A stretch of DNA of 64,000 bases, taken from positions 21,124 through 85,123 of the forward strand of contig NZ_BCUX01000015.1 in the NCBI RefSeq assembly GCF_001591445.1, written 5' to 3'. The position numbers and the translations under genes were made by a program. The notes below the pieces were generated by a model. The model had not been told where the DNA came from and ran no database searches. It saw only the letters and a list, made by a program, of their open reading frames with translations. Source of the DNA: Neobacillus drentensis NBRC 102427. Its GTDB lineage: Bacteria; Bacillota; Bacilli; Bacillales; Cytobacillaceae. Shown here piece after piece: positions 54,012 to 62,922 of the stretch (the stretch's first letter is position 1; each line of letters starts with the position of its first letter).

Positions 54012-55547
54012 ATGAGTATTAAGGAGAGCATTTTCGAAAAGGAAGGGCGGAAGTTTCCAGGGGCGACCTATTCGGAGGTAGTATTGGCACCTGCTTATGA
54101 GCACGCGAAGCATACTTTACTAGAGCCAATGCTTGCAGTCCATAAAGCCCACCTGATTATGCTGGTGAAACAAGGGTTGTTGCAGGTGAGTGGAGCTTCC
54201 CAAATCCTGGCCGGTATTTGCGCACTTGATAAAGAGACACTTCTTCAAACCCACTATGATGGACAATATGAGGATCTCTTTTTCTTTGTAGAAAGTCAAA
54301 TTATGAAGGTTGCCGGCGAAATAGGTGGGAGTTTGCACCTTGCTCGGAGCCGGAACGATATGGGTGTTGCAATGTACAGGATGGTTCTTAGGGACAAAAT
54401 TTTACTCGCCATCGAGGCGCTGCTTTCCTTTCAAGAAACACTTTTGAAAGTGATTGACATTTATAAGGAAACCATTGTTCTGGGGCATACGCATACGCAG
54501 CAGGCCCAGCCGATGACGTTCTCCCATTATCTTTTGGGAATGTACGATGTCGTTGATCGTGACTTAAAAAGATTGATGGCAGCCTATGATACATGCAATG
54601 CCAGTCCTCTCGGTGCGGCGGCACTCACTACAACTGGATTTCCGATTAATCGAAATACAGTCGCAGAGCTATTAGGATTCCCGAAAATCATCAAGAGTGC
54701 CTATGATTCAATTGGCGGTGCAGATTATTTAGGGGAAATTGCCACAGCGATACAATTAACCTTTATCAACCTCGGACGATTTTCCCAAGATCTTCTCTTA
54801 TGGTCCAGCCAGGAATTTTCAGCGATTCGTGTGGCAGACCCCTATGTTCAAACAAGTTCCATTATGCCGCAGAAAAGAAATCCTGTTTCGCTTGAGCATA
54901 TTCGTGCATTAAGCTCGAGCGGAATTGGAAATGCTCAAACCGTACTTCAAATGTTACATAACACACCATACGGAGATATAAACGATACCGAGGATGACCT
55001 TCAGCCGTATTTATGGAAGGGCCTGCACCTCGTTAATCAAGTTTTTCGGTTAACAAAAGTGGTGGTTGGAACACTTGAAGTAAATGAAGCACTGTTAAAA
55101 AGAAGGGCCCAAGAAAGTTTTGCGACGATTACCGAATTAGCAGACACACTGTTTAGGGAAGCAAACATCTCGTTTCGTACCTCACATACCATAGCCAGCC
55201 AGGTGGTGAAAATTGCCTTGGCAAGAGGACTGAATGCGACTCATGTCACATCTGTACTCGTAGATGAAGCGGCAATAGCAGTTGTCGGAATTCCGTTGAA
55301 TTTATCGGAGGAGATCATTCGGACAGCAATGGACCCAGAACACTTTGTTAAAATTAGGTCGCTTCCTGGCGGACCAGCACCGGAGGAAATGAAGCGGGCG
55401 ATTGTGGAAAGAGAAGCTAGTTTACATGCCCATGTTTCTTTACACCAAACAGAGGTTAATCGAATTACACTATGTATGGAGAAGCTTGACGAACTGACAA
55501 GACAGTGGGGCAAAAAAGATGAAGACACTACTAATACTGGAAATTGA
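54012..55547 (+). CDS. Argininosuccinate-lyase-like protein (ArgH paralogue)
   Basis: 511 residues from ATG 54012 with AGGGGG upstream. Fumarase/aspartase superfamily with all three conserved regions: GGSLHLARSRND, HTHTQQAQPMTFSHYLL, and the signature SSIMPQKRNP carrying the catalytic Ser loop and Lys. PLGAAALTTTGFPINR also follows ArgH. It is ~50 residues longer than usual ArgH and not next to argG or any arginine gene, so it may act on another substrate (an argininosuccinate analogue or N-substituted fumarate adduct). Confidence 0.82.
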   Translation: MSIKESIFEKEGRKFPGATYSEVVLAPAYEHAKHTLLEPMLAVHKAHLIMLVKQGLLQVSGASQILAGICALDKETLLQTHYDGQYEDLFFFVESQIMKVAGEIGGSLHLARSRNDMGVAMYRMVLRDKILLAIEALLSFQETLLKVIDIYKETIVLGHTHTQQAQPMTFSHYLLGMYDVVDRDLKRLMAAYDTCNASPLGAAALTTTGFPINRNTVAELLGFPKIIKSAYDSIGGADYLGEIATAIQLTFINLGRFSQDLLLWSSQEFSAIRVADPYVQTSSIMPQKRNPVSLEHIRALSSSGIGNAQTVLQMLHNTPYGDINDTEDDLQPYLWKGLHLVNQVFRLTKVVVGTLEVNEALLKRRAQESFATITELADTLFREANISFRTSHTIASQVVKIALARGLNATHVTSVLVDEAAIAVVGIPLNLSEEIIRTAMDPEHFVKIRSLPGGPAPEEMKRAIVEREASLHAHVSLHQTEVNRITLCMEKLDELTRQWGKKDEDTTNTGN

Positions 55548-55672
55548 TGGTGTTAAGATTTGAAATTCAAGGATAGCAAGTTTTGTAGGGACCAATAGAA
55601 ATATTGACTTGTTTACGTAAACTTTGTTGTTTTAAGAAGTTTCTAAAGGACAAATCTCTTGTTCCTTTAGTG

Positions 55673-55709
55673 AAAATTGTCCAATAGGGTGCTCCTATTG
55701 GACAATTTT
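55673..55709. terminator. Bidirectional terminator between lyase and DinB genes
   Basis: Perfect 16-bp arms AAAATTGTCCAATAGG / CCTATTGGACAATTTT with loop GTGCT. Confidence 0.92.
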
Positions 55710-55730
55710 CTTGCTCCTGTCCTAATGTCA

Positions 55731-56234
55731 TTAAAGCGGTGGGTTTTCAACTCCTAAATTTACCCAATCTTCTTTTGGGGGTCCATAAACTCCAAATGGC
55801 TTTAAACCTGCTTGACGGATAAGAATGGTTAATTGACCTCGATGATGAACAATGTGTTTAATTAGACCCATCAAAATTTGAGCATTTGTTTCTTCTCTTC
55901 CAAACGCCTTCTGTAATTGGCTCAATGAGTCATCTGTCCACTGTAGTTCGATAGCTTGAGATGCTTCTTCACTTACCCTTTTAAATGTTTCTGCTATTTC
56001 TTTTGCAGAAGCTGGGACGCTTACTGCATTTTCAACTTTCTTCATTTTTAACCCGAAATGACCTAAGTAATCTGGAATATTTGTAGTGAAATGCCACGCA
56101 ATTCTACCTAAAGTACGCCCCTCTGGATAAACCTTTTGTTTTAAAGATTCATCTGTCAAACCAGCCAAAACTTTTTGAGTTAATAATGATTCTCTATTCC
56201 ATTCTTTAATAAAGTCCGCAATTGTTACATACAT
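55731..56234 (-). CDS. DinB family protein (putative metal-dependent transferase/hydrolase)
   Basis: 167 residues, four-helix-bundle DinB/YfiT fold. The likely metal-binding His residues lie in LGRIAWHFTTNIPDYLG and LIKHIVHHRGQLTILIRQ. Members include bacillithiol S-transferases and maleylpyruvate isomerase-like enzymes; the reaction here is unknown. Monocistronic, with a family II repeat at its 5' side. Confidence 0.85.
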   Translation of the reverse strand: MYVTIADFIKEWNRESLLTQKVLAGLTDESLKQKVYPEGRTLGRIAWHFTTNIPDYLGHFGLKMKKVENAVSVPASAKEIAETFKRVSEEASQAIELQWTDDSLSQLQKAFGREETNAQILMGLIKHIVHHRGQLTILIRQAGLKPFGVYGPPKEDWVNLGVENPPL

Positions 56235-56278
56235 AAAAATTCCTCCATAAACAATTCAATTGAATTTTGGGGTCAGTC

Positions 56279-56330
56279 CCCCGAGTGCGTTAAAGCTTTA
56301 GTTTAACGGGGCTGACCCTATTTTACAATT
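56279..56330 (+). repeat. Palindromic repeat, family II, copy 1
   Basis: GGGGTCAGTCCCCCGAGTGC at the left and AACGGGGCTGACCCTA at the right with central AAAGCTTTA. The inverted copy at 62848-62900 is ~90% identical. The rest of 56235-56587 is AT-rich and without a gene. Confidence 0.88.
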
Positions 56331-56587
56331 TACACAAACGTTGAAGCTGTTGAGTTAGGGATGCGGTCAATAGTACTATTTTACTATAATTTTGACAAAA
56401 TAGGTACATTTTCAATATATTGGTATTTTTATAGGTGGATTATTCATCTTTTTTACGATGATCCTACAAAATTAGCTAATCTCTTCAGCAGCATGTCGTT
56501 TTGAAGGGAGAAGTAGCTATTTTCTTTCAAATATAATCAACCTAAAATTAGAATGGTAAGAAAAATTAATAGAGGAGGTTTTTATTC

Positions 56588-58084
56588 ATGAAGAATAAAA
56601 AAAGGGGATTGGCGATGGTAGCTAGCAGTGTTTTGGCCATGTCTCTATTATCTTTTTCAACTAGCATTCACACATCGGCAAAAACGCAGACGGTCAGTTC
56701 ACAGGCGGTAAGCAAAAACTATTTGATTGCTTATAAGCAGACATTGCCAAAGGACTATCAAACGGAAATTAAAAATGCAGGTGGAGTGGTAGTAAAAGCC
56801 ATTCCAGAATTAGGGGCTGTTGAGGCACGCTCTACAAACCCTGATTTTCTCACCAAGCTGAATACCACTTCCATAGCGGCAGCAAATATAGAGAAATCCT
56901 TTAAACTGGAAAATGGTAACCCAGAGGGGGCGGATGGTAAGCCTGTTGCCCTTACTCCGGACTCAAATGGTACATATTGGAGTTCGCAATGGGATATTCG
57001 TCATCTAACAAATGAAGGGAAATCCTACGCAATTGAATCCGGTGGTACCAAAACAATCAGCGGTGTGAAACATAAGGCGGTTGTAGGTATCATCGACTCA
57101 GGTATCGATAAAGGACATCCAGATTTAAAAGCTAACTTTATTGGTGGTAAAAACTTTGTTCCTGCCGGCGGCTATTATGGAGATGTTCCGGCTGAGAAGG
57201 GGATTCAAAGCGATGTAACCGATACGAACGGTCACGGAACACATGTAGCCGGTTCGATCGCCGGCAATGGAAAAGTGAAAGGTGTCGGTCCAAACTTAGG
57301 AATCCGTGCCTACCGGATTTTTGATGATAGCGGTAGTGCTCCAACAGCACCAATTGTCGATGCGATTGTTCAAGCAGCCAACGACGGGGTGGATGTCATC
57401 AACATGTCCATTGGTGGATTTGATAGTTTGAAATATTACTATGAAGGTACTCGTTATAGTGATATTGCAGATGTTCTCCTTTGGAAACGGGCCGTTCAAT
57501 ATGCCGTTAAAAAAAATGTAACAATTGTGGCTTCGGCAGGCAATGAATCTCTCAATTACGCTGATAAAAAGTCACTTACAGACTATATGAACGCTACCTA
57601 TGCAGATTCTGGAATTCGATTTAGCGGCGTAACAATTGAGGTGCCCGGCAGCACTCCTGGAGTTATTAATGTTTCGTCCTCTAATAAATGGTCAAGCAAT
57701 AAGCTTGCGTTTTATTCCAACTATGGTAATGGATTTATCGATGTAGCAGCCCCAGGAGGAGATAACGGACCAGTATATGCTTCAACACTAGATTTAAATC
57801 AACGTGACTTTACCTATCGAGCACTTTCCACATGGCCACGGTACCTGGATGCCTATTTCACGATGCAAAATAATGAAGGCTACGCCTACTTGCATGGAAC
57901 ATCAATGGCAGCACCAAAAGTAGCCGGAATCGCAGGAGTCATTAAGGCTGCCCATCCAAATTATACTCCATCTCAAGTAGAGGCTCTTATCGAAAAAACA
58001 GCACTTGATTATGGAAAACCAGGCCATGATGAATTGTATGGATCAGGTGAAGCTAATGCGTTTACGGCTTTAACAGGTAAATAA
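56588..58084 (+). CDS. Secreted subtilisin-like serine protease (S8)
   Basis: 498 residues. Sec signal peptide (~1-32, ending near TSAKT), I9-type propeptide (~45-105, YLIAYKQTLPKDYQTEIK), then the catalytic domain with Asp170 (IIDSGID), His216 (NGHGTHVAG), oxyanion Asn319 (SAGN) and Ser439 (HGTSMAAPK). An insert of ~50 residues before the catalytic Ser carries LDLNQRDFTYRALSTWPRYL. The C-terminus ends shortly after the catalytic core, so it has no extra modules, unlike the protease at 5.4 kb. GAGGAGG precedes ATG. Confidence 0.93.
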   Translation: MKNKKRGLAMVASSVLAMSLLSFSTSIHTSAKTQTVSSQAVSKNYLIAYKQTLPKDYQTEIKNAGGVVVKAIPELGAVEARSTNPDFLTKLNTTSIAAANIEKSFKLENGNPEGADGKPVALTPDSNGTYWSSQWDIRHLTNEGKSYAIESGGTKTISGVKHKAVVGIIDSGIDKGHPDLKANFIGGKNFVPAGGYYGDVPAEKGIQSDVTDTNGHGTHVAGSIAGNGKVKGVGPNLGIRAYRIFDDSGSAPTAPIVDAIVQAANDGVDVINMSIGGFDSLKYYYEGTRYSDIADVLLWKRAVQYAVKKNVTIVASAGNESLNYADKKSLTDYMNATYADSGIRFSGVTIEVPGSTPGVINVSSSNKWSSNKLAFYSNYGNGFIDVAAPGGDNGPVYASTLDLNQRDFTYRALSTWPRYLDAYFTMQNNEGYAYLHGTSMAAPKVAGIAGVIKAAHPNYTPSQVEALIEKTALDYGKPGHDELYGSGEANAFTALTGK

Positions 58085-58106
58085 TTAAATGTTGCCTTTG
58101 CCAAAT

Positions 58107-58216
58107 GGTGCCTGACACCAAAAATAAAGGAAGTCACCTTCGTAAATTGAATGGGACTTCCTTTTTTTGTATCTTATTCAAACTTAAAGTGAGAAAAAAT
58201 CTACTTAGAAGTGACG
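58107..58216. repeat. Family I half-elements
   Basis: ATGGTGCCTGACACC at 58105-58119 and AAGTGACGGGTACTTTT at 58206-58222 match single arms of family I without their partners, probably decayed copies. Confidence 0.55.
58126..58168 (+). terminator. Terminator of the second subtilase gene
   Basis: AAAGGAAGTC / GACTTCCTTT arms with a T-run. Confidence 0.8.
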
Positions 58217-58370
58217 GGTACTTTTCCACAAGCGCAAAAACAGTATGATATAATTCAGTTATAAAATAATTTTTCTTTTTAATTTTCAAAAATGATTTAA
58301 TAAAATAAATGATAGATTAATATTAACCATTCAAAACGTTTTAGTGTTTTTAAAAGTAGGTGGACACAAA

Positions 58371-61300
58371 GTGAAGAAACAGAATACAACGACATATGGT
58401 TGTCCGATAACTTTGACTAAGACGGCAAAGGAAAAGATGCGGGAGCTCGGGTTGGATGAGCGATCGTTTTTTTTATTGGAAAATTCATTTCACGTGTATA
58501 TAGAAAAGTATCCACAGGCAGCAGATCGAACAGTTTCAGTTGCATTGTTTTTTGACAATCAGGCGAGCATAAGGCTGGCCGATACGTGCAAAGGGTTTGT
58601 GGTGGTCCTGCATTGTGTAGTCAAGCAGGATCGATTTCTTGCAACGAATGTGACAAGCAGAGCTGCGCATATCCCATTGCAGTCTAATTGGCGCCGCCCA
58701 GTAGACCTCACGTTTGATCTGAACGTTCAGCGGAATCAACAGGTATCGACTGATTTGTTGAACTTAATTCACAACATGCCGGTTGCGCAGGAAAGTTCAA
58801 TGTACGTGAAGAAGCGAATAGCGAGTTGGGAAGGCTACTTGAAAATCCAGGAGCGATCTGCGGATATTCCTGATATGACATCTCGCTATTCGAGGCTTAT
58901 ATACAATGATGATTTCAGCCGAGTCACGATTATGGGTTGTCAGCTGAATGAAAAGGAATGGAAGTCTCTCAAGGATTTGAGTGTTAAGCTCAAGGGAATG
59001 GACCAGGATATTGGTAAGGTCCTAAAAGCGAATCGTTCCGCCTCCACGGTTGAAGTAGAATTACACGGTTATATGGAGGAACAGGCTCGCCGGCAGCGGC
59101 TTGACAACCAGCCAAAAGAAGTTACCTTTAGTAATTTTGCAACCTTAAGCCAGGTGAAAAGACTACGGCAAGGGTTTAAGCAATTAGAAAAAGGCCTGGC
59201 TGCGAATCCGGAGCTTGAACGCCTTTTATTTGAAAACAAACCACCGGTTAAAACAGTGAAAAAGCGAGCAACGCTTCAATTTCAGAATCGATTGAACGAG
59301 TTCCAGCAAGAAGCGGTTATAGGCGCTATGTCTGCTGAAGACTTATATGTAATTCAAGGACCGCCAGGAACAGGAAAAACAACGGTTATTTCTGAAATTT
59401 GCCTGCAAAATGCCAAGGCGGGGCTGCGCACCTTGGTTGCTTCACAGTCAAATTTAGCGGTCGACAATGCCCTTGGTCGATTGCTAGCAAATAAAGACAT
59501 CAGAATTCTTCGGGTCGGGCGTACGGAAAGTATTGAAGAAGAAGGCAAAAAGTTCATTGAAGAAAATGTCGGACAATATTGGAAAGACCATACGTTACAT
59601 GAGGCGAATAAACAGGAGCAAGAGCAACTCCAGAAAGTGCTTGCACGAGTGGAGGCTGAGCTCGAAGCGAAAAATAAAGCAGAACAGCAATATAACGAAA
59701 TTCAGTCTATACTCGATAAGTATAAAAAGGACGTTTTTTGTGCTGAAAAGGAGCAGCAATCAGCACAGCAACATTTGCAAGAAATCGGGCAGTCACTACG
59801 TCAATTGAATGACATTATTGAAAAAGACGAAACGTTTCTAGCTGGTGAGCCTGACAGTGGGGTAATGCAAAAAGAGTTGGATGCCCATCAACAAGCGATG
59901 GTGCGACTGCAAAATAGCGTTGCATTTCAAGAGCTAGAAGATGAGATTTATGAAAAAAGGCAAACGATGGAACAGGCTTCTGCAGCATGTGAAAAATGGA
60001 GCGACGCAGTGAAGCGGACGGATACTTTAACTGTAAGAATAACAACTGCTCCAAAAATTGATAACTTAAAATGGATTATTCTGGAACAAAATATCAATAG
60101 GTCTTTACGAGTTCAGCAGTTAATCGCAGAGCTCGAGGGAATCCGCAGAGAAATGGGCCAGTGGATTAAATTAAAAGAATATAATGATACATTAAACCGA
60201 GCTATTTTCTTTGTTGAACAGCTTTTGGAGCGGAAGCACATATCAATCGGCCAGCTACAGCAACGAATGATACTTGGGACTTCCGTTTCAACGAACGCTG
60301 TGGAAATTGATCAATTTTTAGACAAACTAAGAAGTGAATTAAAGGGAAACTCAAAAATTTACCCACAGAGACTTGTAACATTTCTTGAAGGATTATACGG
60401 TAGGAGACACTTTGTTTGGCAAAAAACGAAACGCTTAAAGCAGTATGATGCATATAAAAAAATGGCACAAGAGGCCATTCGGCTATTGAAACAGGAATTG
60501 ATCGAGCAAGTTCAGCCTATGCAGCAAGAAAATAAACTGATGCATCAAAAGTGGCAAAGGGAGATGGGTGAGCAGAGCACCAAGCTTACTATTTTACAAA
60601 ACAAGCATAAAGAAATGATGGCAGACGCAGAAATTATTCCAAACGTAAAAGAATTGCTTCATCAAAAAGAAGCAATAGTGCTAGATTTGCAGAAAAAGAA
60701 AGAGCGATATGAGCAAGCTAAGCTTCGGGTTGAAATGAATGGTCAAAAACGAGTAAAAGGAGTCCTGCAGCTACAAGAAGCTGAACAGGAACGAACACAA
60801 ATCGACGGCCGTCTTGCACAACTGTACAATATACTTAAAGAAAAGGAAGAAGATCTGGTACCTCTACATGAAATCTTGTCTACAGAACCGGAACGGGAGC
60901 ATGAAAGGGTATTACGGAAATTGGCGAGTAATTCTTTTACACGCGATTCATTAAAGCAGGAAAAGCAAAAGCTTCCGCTATTCCAGTCCATCCAAGGGAT
61001 GTGGCTTTCCTTGTTGGAAGAAGCAAGTGACCATGACCTGAATGAAATCCGAAAACTTTATGTGCAGCATGCTAACGTGATTGGAACCACATGTGTGGCT
61101 TCCGCACGCAAAGATTTTATTGAAAGCTACCCTGTTTTTGATGTGGTTATCATTGATGAAGTATCAAAAGCAACCCCGCCAGAGCTGCTTTTGCCGATGC
61201 TAAAAGGGAAGAAAATCATTTTAGTTGGCGATCATCACCAGCTGCCACCTCTGTTAGGAAACGATACGCTGGAGGAAACGCTGCAGGAAATGGCAGAAGA

Positions 61301-62108
61301 AAGTGAAGACTTTGAAGGAAAAGCTGAATTGAAAAATCTGTTAAAAGAGTCGCTGTTTGAACGGTTGTTTAAAAACCTACCGAAAAGTAATAAAACCATG
61401 CTTGCCATCCAATATCGGATGCATGAAAACATTATGGCAACCATCACCCAGTTTTATGATCAAGAAAACGAACGACTCCAATGTGGCTTGAAAAACTCTG
61501 AGTTGGAACGGGACCACAAGCTTGAATCAACGCTCATACAGCGGAACAATCATCTTCTCTGGCTGGATATGCCGAACGAGCCTGCGTTTTTCGAAGAAAG
61601 AATGAAAGGCGGAAAAAGCCTGTATAACCCGGCCGAATTAAAGAGGATTGGTTCATTGTTGAAGGAATTGGACGTGGCGGCGGCACAGGCGAAGCAAGAA
61701 GGAAGAATGGAAGCCAATGAGAAAAAAAGCATTGGTGTTATTAGTTTTTACGGAGAACAAGTGAAAAGGATCGACCGCATGATTCATCAGGAGCTTCGTT
61801 TACCCCACTTAACGATTCGCACAGGGACAGTGGACAGGTTTCAAGGCATGGAAATGGATGTGATTCTACTAAGCATGGTGCGCAATCACGATAATAAACA
61901 GGATGACATCGGCTTTGCTAAAGATTATCGAAGGTTAAATGTAGCCTTGTCGAGAGCAAGAGAGCTGCTTGTGTTAATTGGTAGTACTAAGATGTTTACC
62001 GAGCGGACGAAACATAAGGATACTAGACAGATGTACACGAACGTATTAGAAGCCGCAAAAAAACAACAAGGCCTGCGAACGCTCGAAGAGGTGAGTTTGC
62101 ATGAATAA
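58371..62108 (+). CDS. Large SF1 (UPF1/DNA2-like) helicase with long coiled-coil insert
   Basis: 1245 residues from GTG 58371 (AGGTGG 7 bp upstream). N-terminal ~290 residues have no recognised domain. Helicase motifs: Walker A QGPPGTGKTT (Lys336), motif Ia SQSNLAVDNAL, Walker B VVIIDEVSKAT (Asp929), motif III GDHHQLPPLL, motif IV region IQYRMHENIM, motif V DRFQGMEMDVILLS, motif VI RRLNVALSRARE. Some 590 residues separate Walker A and B, mostly a Lys/Glu/Gln-rich coiled coil (~405-890), which could act as a long arm. The call as AAA_11/AAA_12-type SF1B helicase is firm; the pathway is unknown. It overlaps the next gene by 8 bp. Confidence 0.88.
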   Translation: MKKQNTTTYGCPITLTKTAKEKMRELGLDERSFFLLENSFHVYIEKYPQAADRTVSVALFFDNQASIRLADTCKGFVVVLHCVVKQDRFLATNVTSRAAHIPLQSNWRRPVDLTFDLNVQRNQQVSTDLLNLIHNMPVAQESSMYVKKRIASWEGYLKIQERSADIPDMTSRYSRLIYNDDFSRVTIMGCQLNEKEWKSLKDLSVKLKGMDQDIGKVLKANRSASTVEVELHGYMEEQARRQRLDNQPKEVTFSNFATLSQVKRLRQGFKQLEKGLAANPELERLLFENKPPVKTVKKRATLQFQNRLNEFQQEAVIGAMSAEDLYVIQGPPGTGKTTVISEICLQNAKAGLRTLVASQSNLAVDNALGRLLANKDIRILRVGRTESIEEEGKKFIEENVGQYWKDHTLHEANKQEQEQLQKVLARVEAELEAKNKAEQQYNEIQSILDKYKKDVFCAEKEQQSAQQHLQEIGQSLRQLNDIIEKDETFLAGEPDSGVMQKELDAHQQAMVRLQNSVAFQELEDEIYEKRQTMEQASAACEKWSDAVKRTDTLTVRITTAPKIDNLKWIILEQNINRSLRVQQLIAELEGIRREMGQWIKLKEYNDTLNRAIFFVEQLLERKHISIGQLQQRMILGTSVSTNAVEIDQFLDKLRSELKGNSKIYPQRLVTFLEGLYGRRHFVWQKTKRLKQYDAYKKMAQEAIRLLKQELIEQVQPMQQENKLMHQKWQREMGEQSTKLTILQNKHKEMMADAEIIPNVKELLHQKEAIVLDLQKKKERYEQAKLRVEMNGQKRVKGVLQLQEAEQERTQIDGRLAQLYNILKEKEEDLVPLHEILSTEPEREHERVLRKLASNSFTRDSLKQEKQKLPLFQSIQGMWLSLLEEASDHDLNEIRKLYVQHANVIGTTCVASARKDFIESYPVFDVVIIDEVSKATPPELLLPMLKGKKIILVGDHHQLPPLLGNDTLEETLQEMAEESEDFEGKAELKNLLKESLFERLFKNLPKSNKTMLAIQYRMHENIMATITQFYDQENERLQCGLKNSELERDHKLESTLIQRNNHLLWLDMPNEPAFFEERMKGGKSLYNPAELKRIGSLLKELDVAAAQAKQEGRMEANEKKSIGVISFYGEQVKRIDRMIHQELRLPHLTIRTGTVDRFQGMEMDVILLSMVRNHDNKQDDIGFAKDYRRLNVALSRARELLVLIGSTKMFTERTKHKDTRQMYTNVLEAAKKQQGLRTLEEVSLHE

Positions 62109-62850
62109 ATTAAATAAGCAGTTACGCTCGATCTTACTTGAAAATCCAGCGGTCCAGATCAAGAAGTCCGTTATGTGGCATTTGCCGGTAAGAACCTATA
62201 ATGTGTCTTTTAAGCCGGTAAAGCGGTCTAAAATGGACATTCTCATGAAAATGATGCTTCTCACTTTCGAGCAGACCGAAATCCGGCGAGCAGCCAATTT
62301 GTCTGAACTGCTACTGGTAGAGGAGCTGTTCATTGCAGATTTACTTGTAAAAATGCAGCGAATGGGCTTGATCCGACTGGAAAAAGAAAGCTACAAGTTA
62401 ACATCAAAAGGGCAGGAGCAGGTAAAAACAGGAATCATGTTAGAGGAAATGAAAGAAGAGTCGACGGTGCTTTCATATAGTCCAGTTCATGATGAGTTTT
62501 GGCCAGAGATGGCCGAACATTTGCCTGAAACAACCGAAGAATTGCCGCTTTTTCGGTATGCAAATAATCAGGACCATATCAATGAGGACCGTATTTTACA
62601 AGTTCTCGCCGAGAGAGAAAACGGGCTGGACGAAAACGGCTTTCAAACAGTTGTGGCGGATGTAAATAGCTTCGACCTACAGAAGGTGGAACAAATTCCA
62701 TGCTTGGAATTTCAAATATACAATAAAGAACAGGACATTTTCTACGCGCGCGTCTGGAATACATGGCGCGGGCGCTGGGATAATACACTCGAAAAACAAA
62801 TAGAAGAGAAGGAAGGGCTGGAATGGCGGGAAAAGTGGATAGGATTTTAG
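62101..62850 (+). CDS. Winged-helix-like partner of the SF1 helicase
   Basis: 249 residues. Residues ~40-105 are predicted as a winged helix (MKMMLLTFEQTEIRRAANLSELLLVEELFIADLLVKMQRMGLI, then YKLTSKGQEQVK). The C-terminal half is acidic and Trp-rich (FYARVWNTWRGRWDNTLEKQ) without a known domain. The start lies inside the helicase gene (8-bp overlap), so the proteins are translationally coupled and likely act together. The stop codon lies at the edge of a family II repeat. I do not recognise the family beyond the wHTH. Confidence 0.7.
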   Translation: MNKLNKQLRSILLENPAVQIKKSVMWHLPVRTYNVSFKPVKRSKMDILMKMMLLTFEQTEIRRAANLSELLLVEELFIADLLVKMQRMGLIRLEKESYKLTSKGQEQVKTGIMLEEMKEESTVLSYSPVHDEFWPEMAEHLPETTEELPLFRYANNQDHINEDRILQVLAERENGLDENGFQTVVADVNSFDLQKVEQIPCLEFQIYNKEQDIFYARVWNTWRGRWDNTLEKQIEEKEGLEWREKWIGF

Positions 62851-62900
62851 GGTCAGTCCCCCGGTAAACTAAAGCTTTAATGCACCGGGGGACTGACCCC
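62848..62900 (-). repeat. Palindromic repeat, family II, copy 2 (inverted relative to copy 1)
   Basis: On the minus strand it begins GGGGTCAGTCCCCCGGTGC, has central TTAAAGCTTTAGTTTA and ends GGGGGACTGACCC, nearly the same as 56279-56330. It also forms a strong hairpin usable as terminator. Confidence 0.9.
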
Positions 62901-62922
62901 ATTTTCTCATTTTCTATACCAT

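Noticed and set aside
58371..62850. Known defence system assignment (for example Zorya, Hachiman, DISARM)
   Set aside because: No nuclease, methylase or matching partner gene is seen; the helicase is SF1 UPF1-like rather than the helicase types of those systems.
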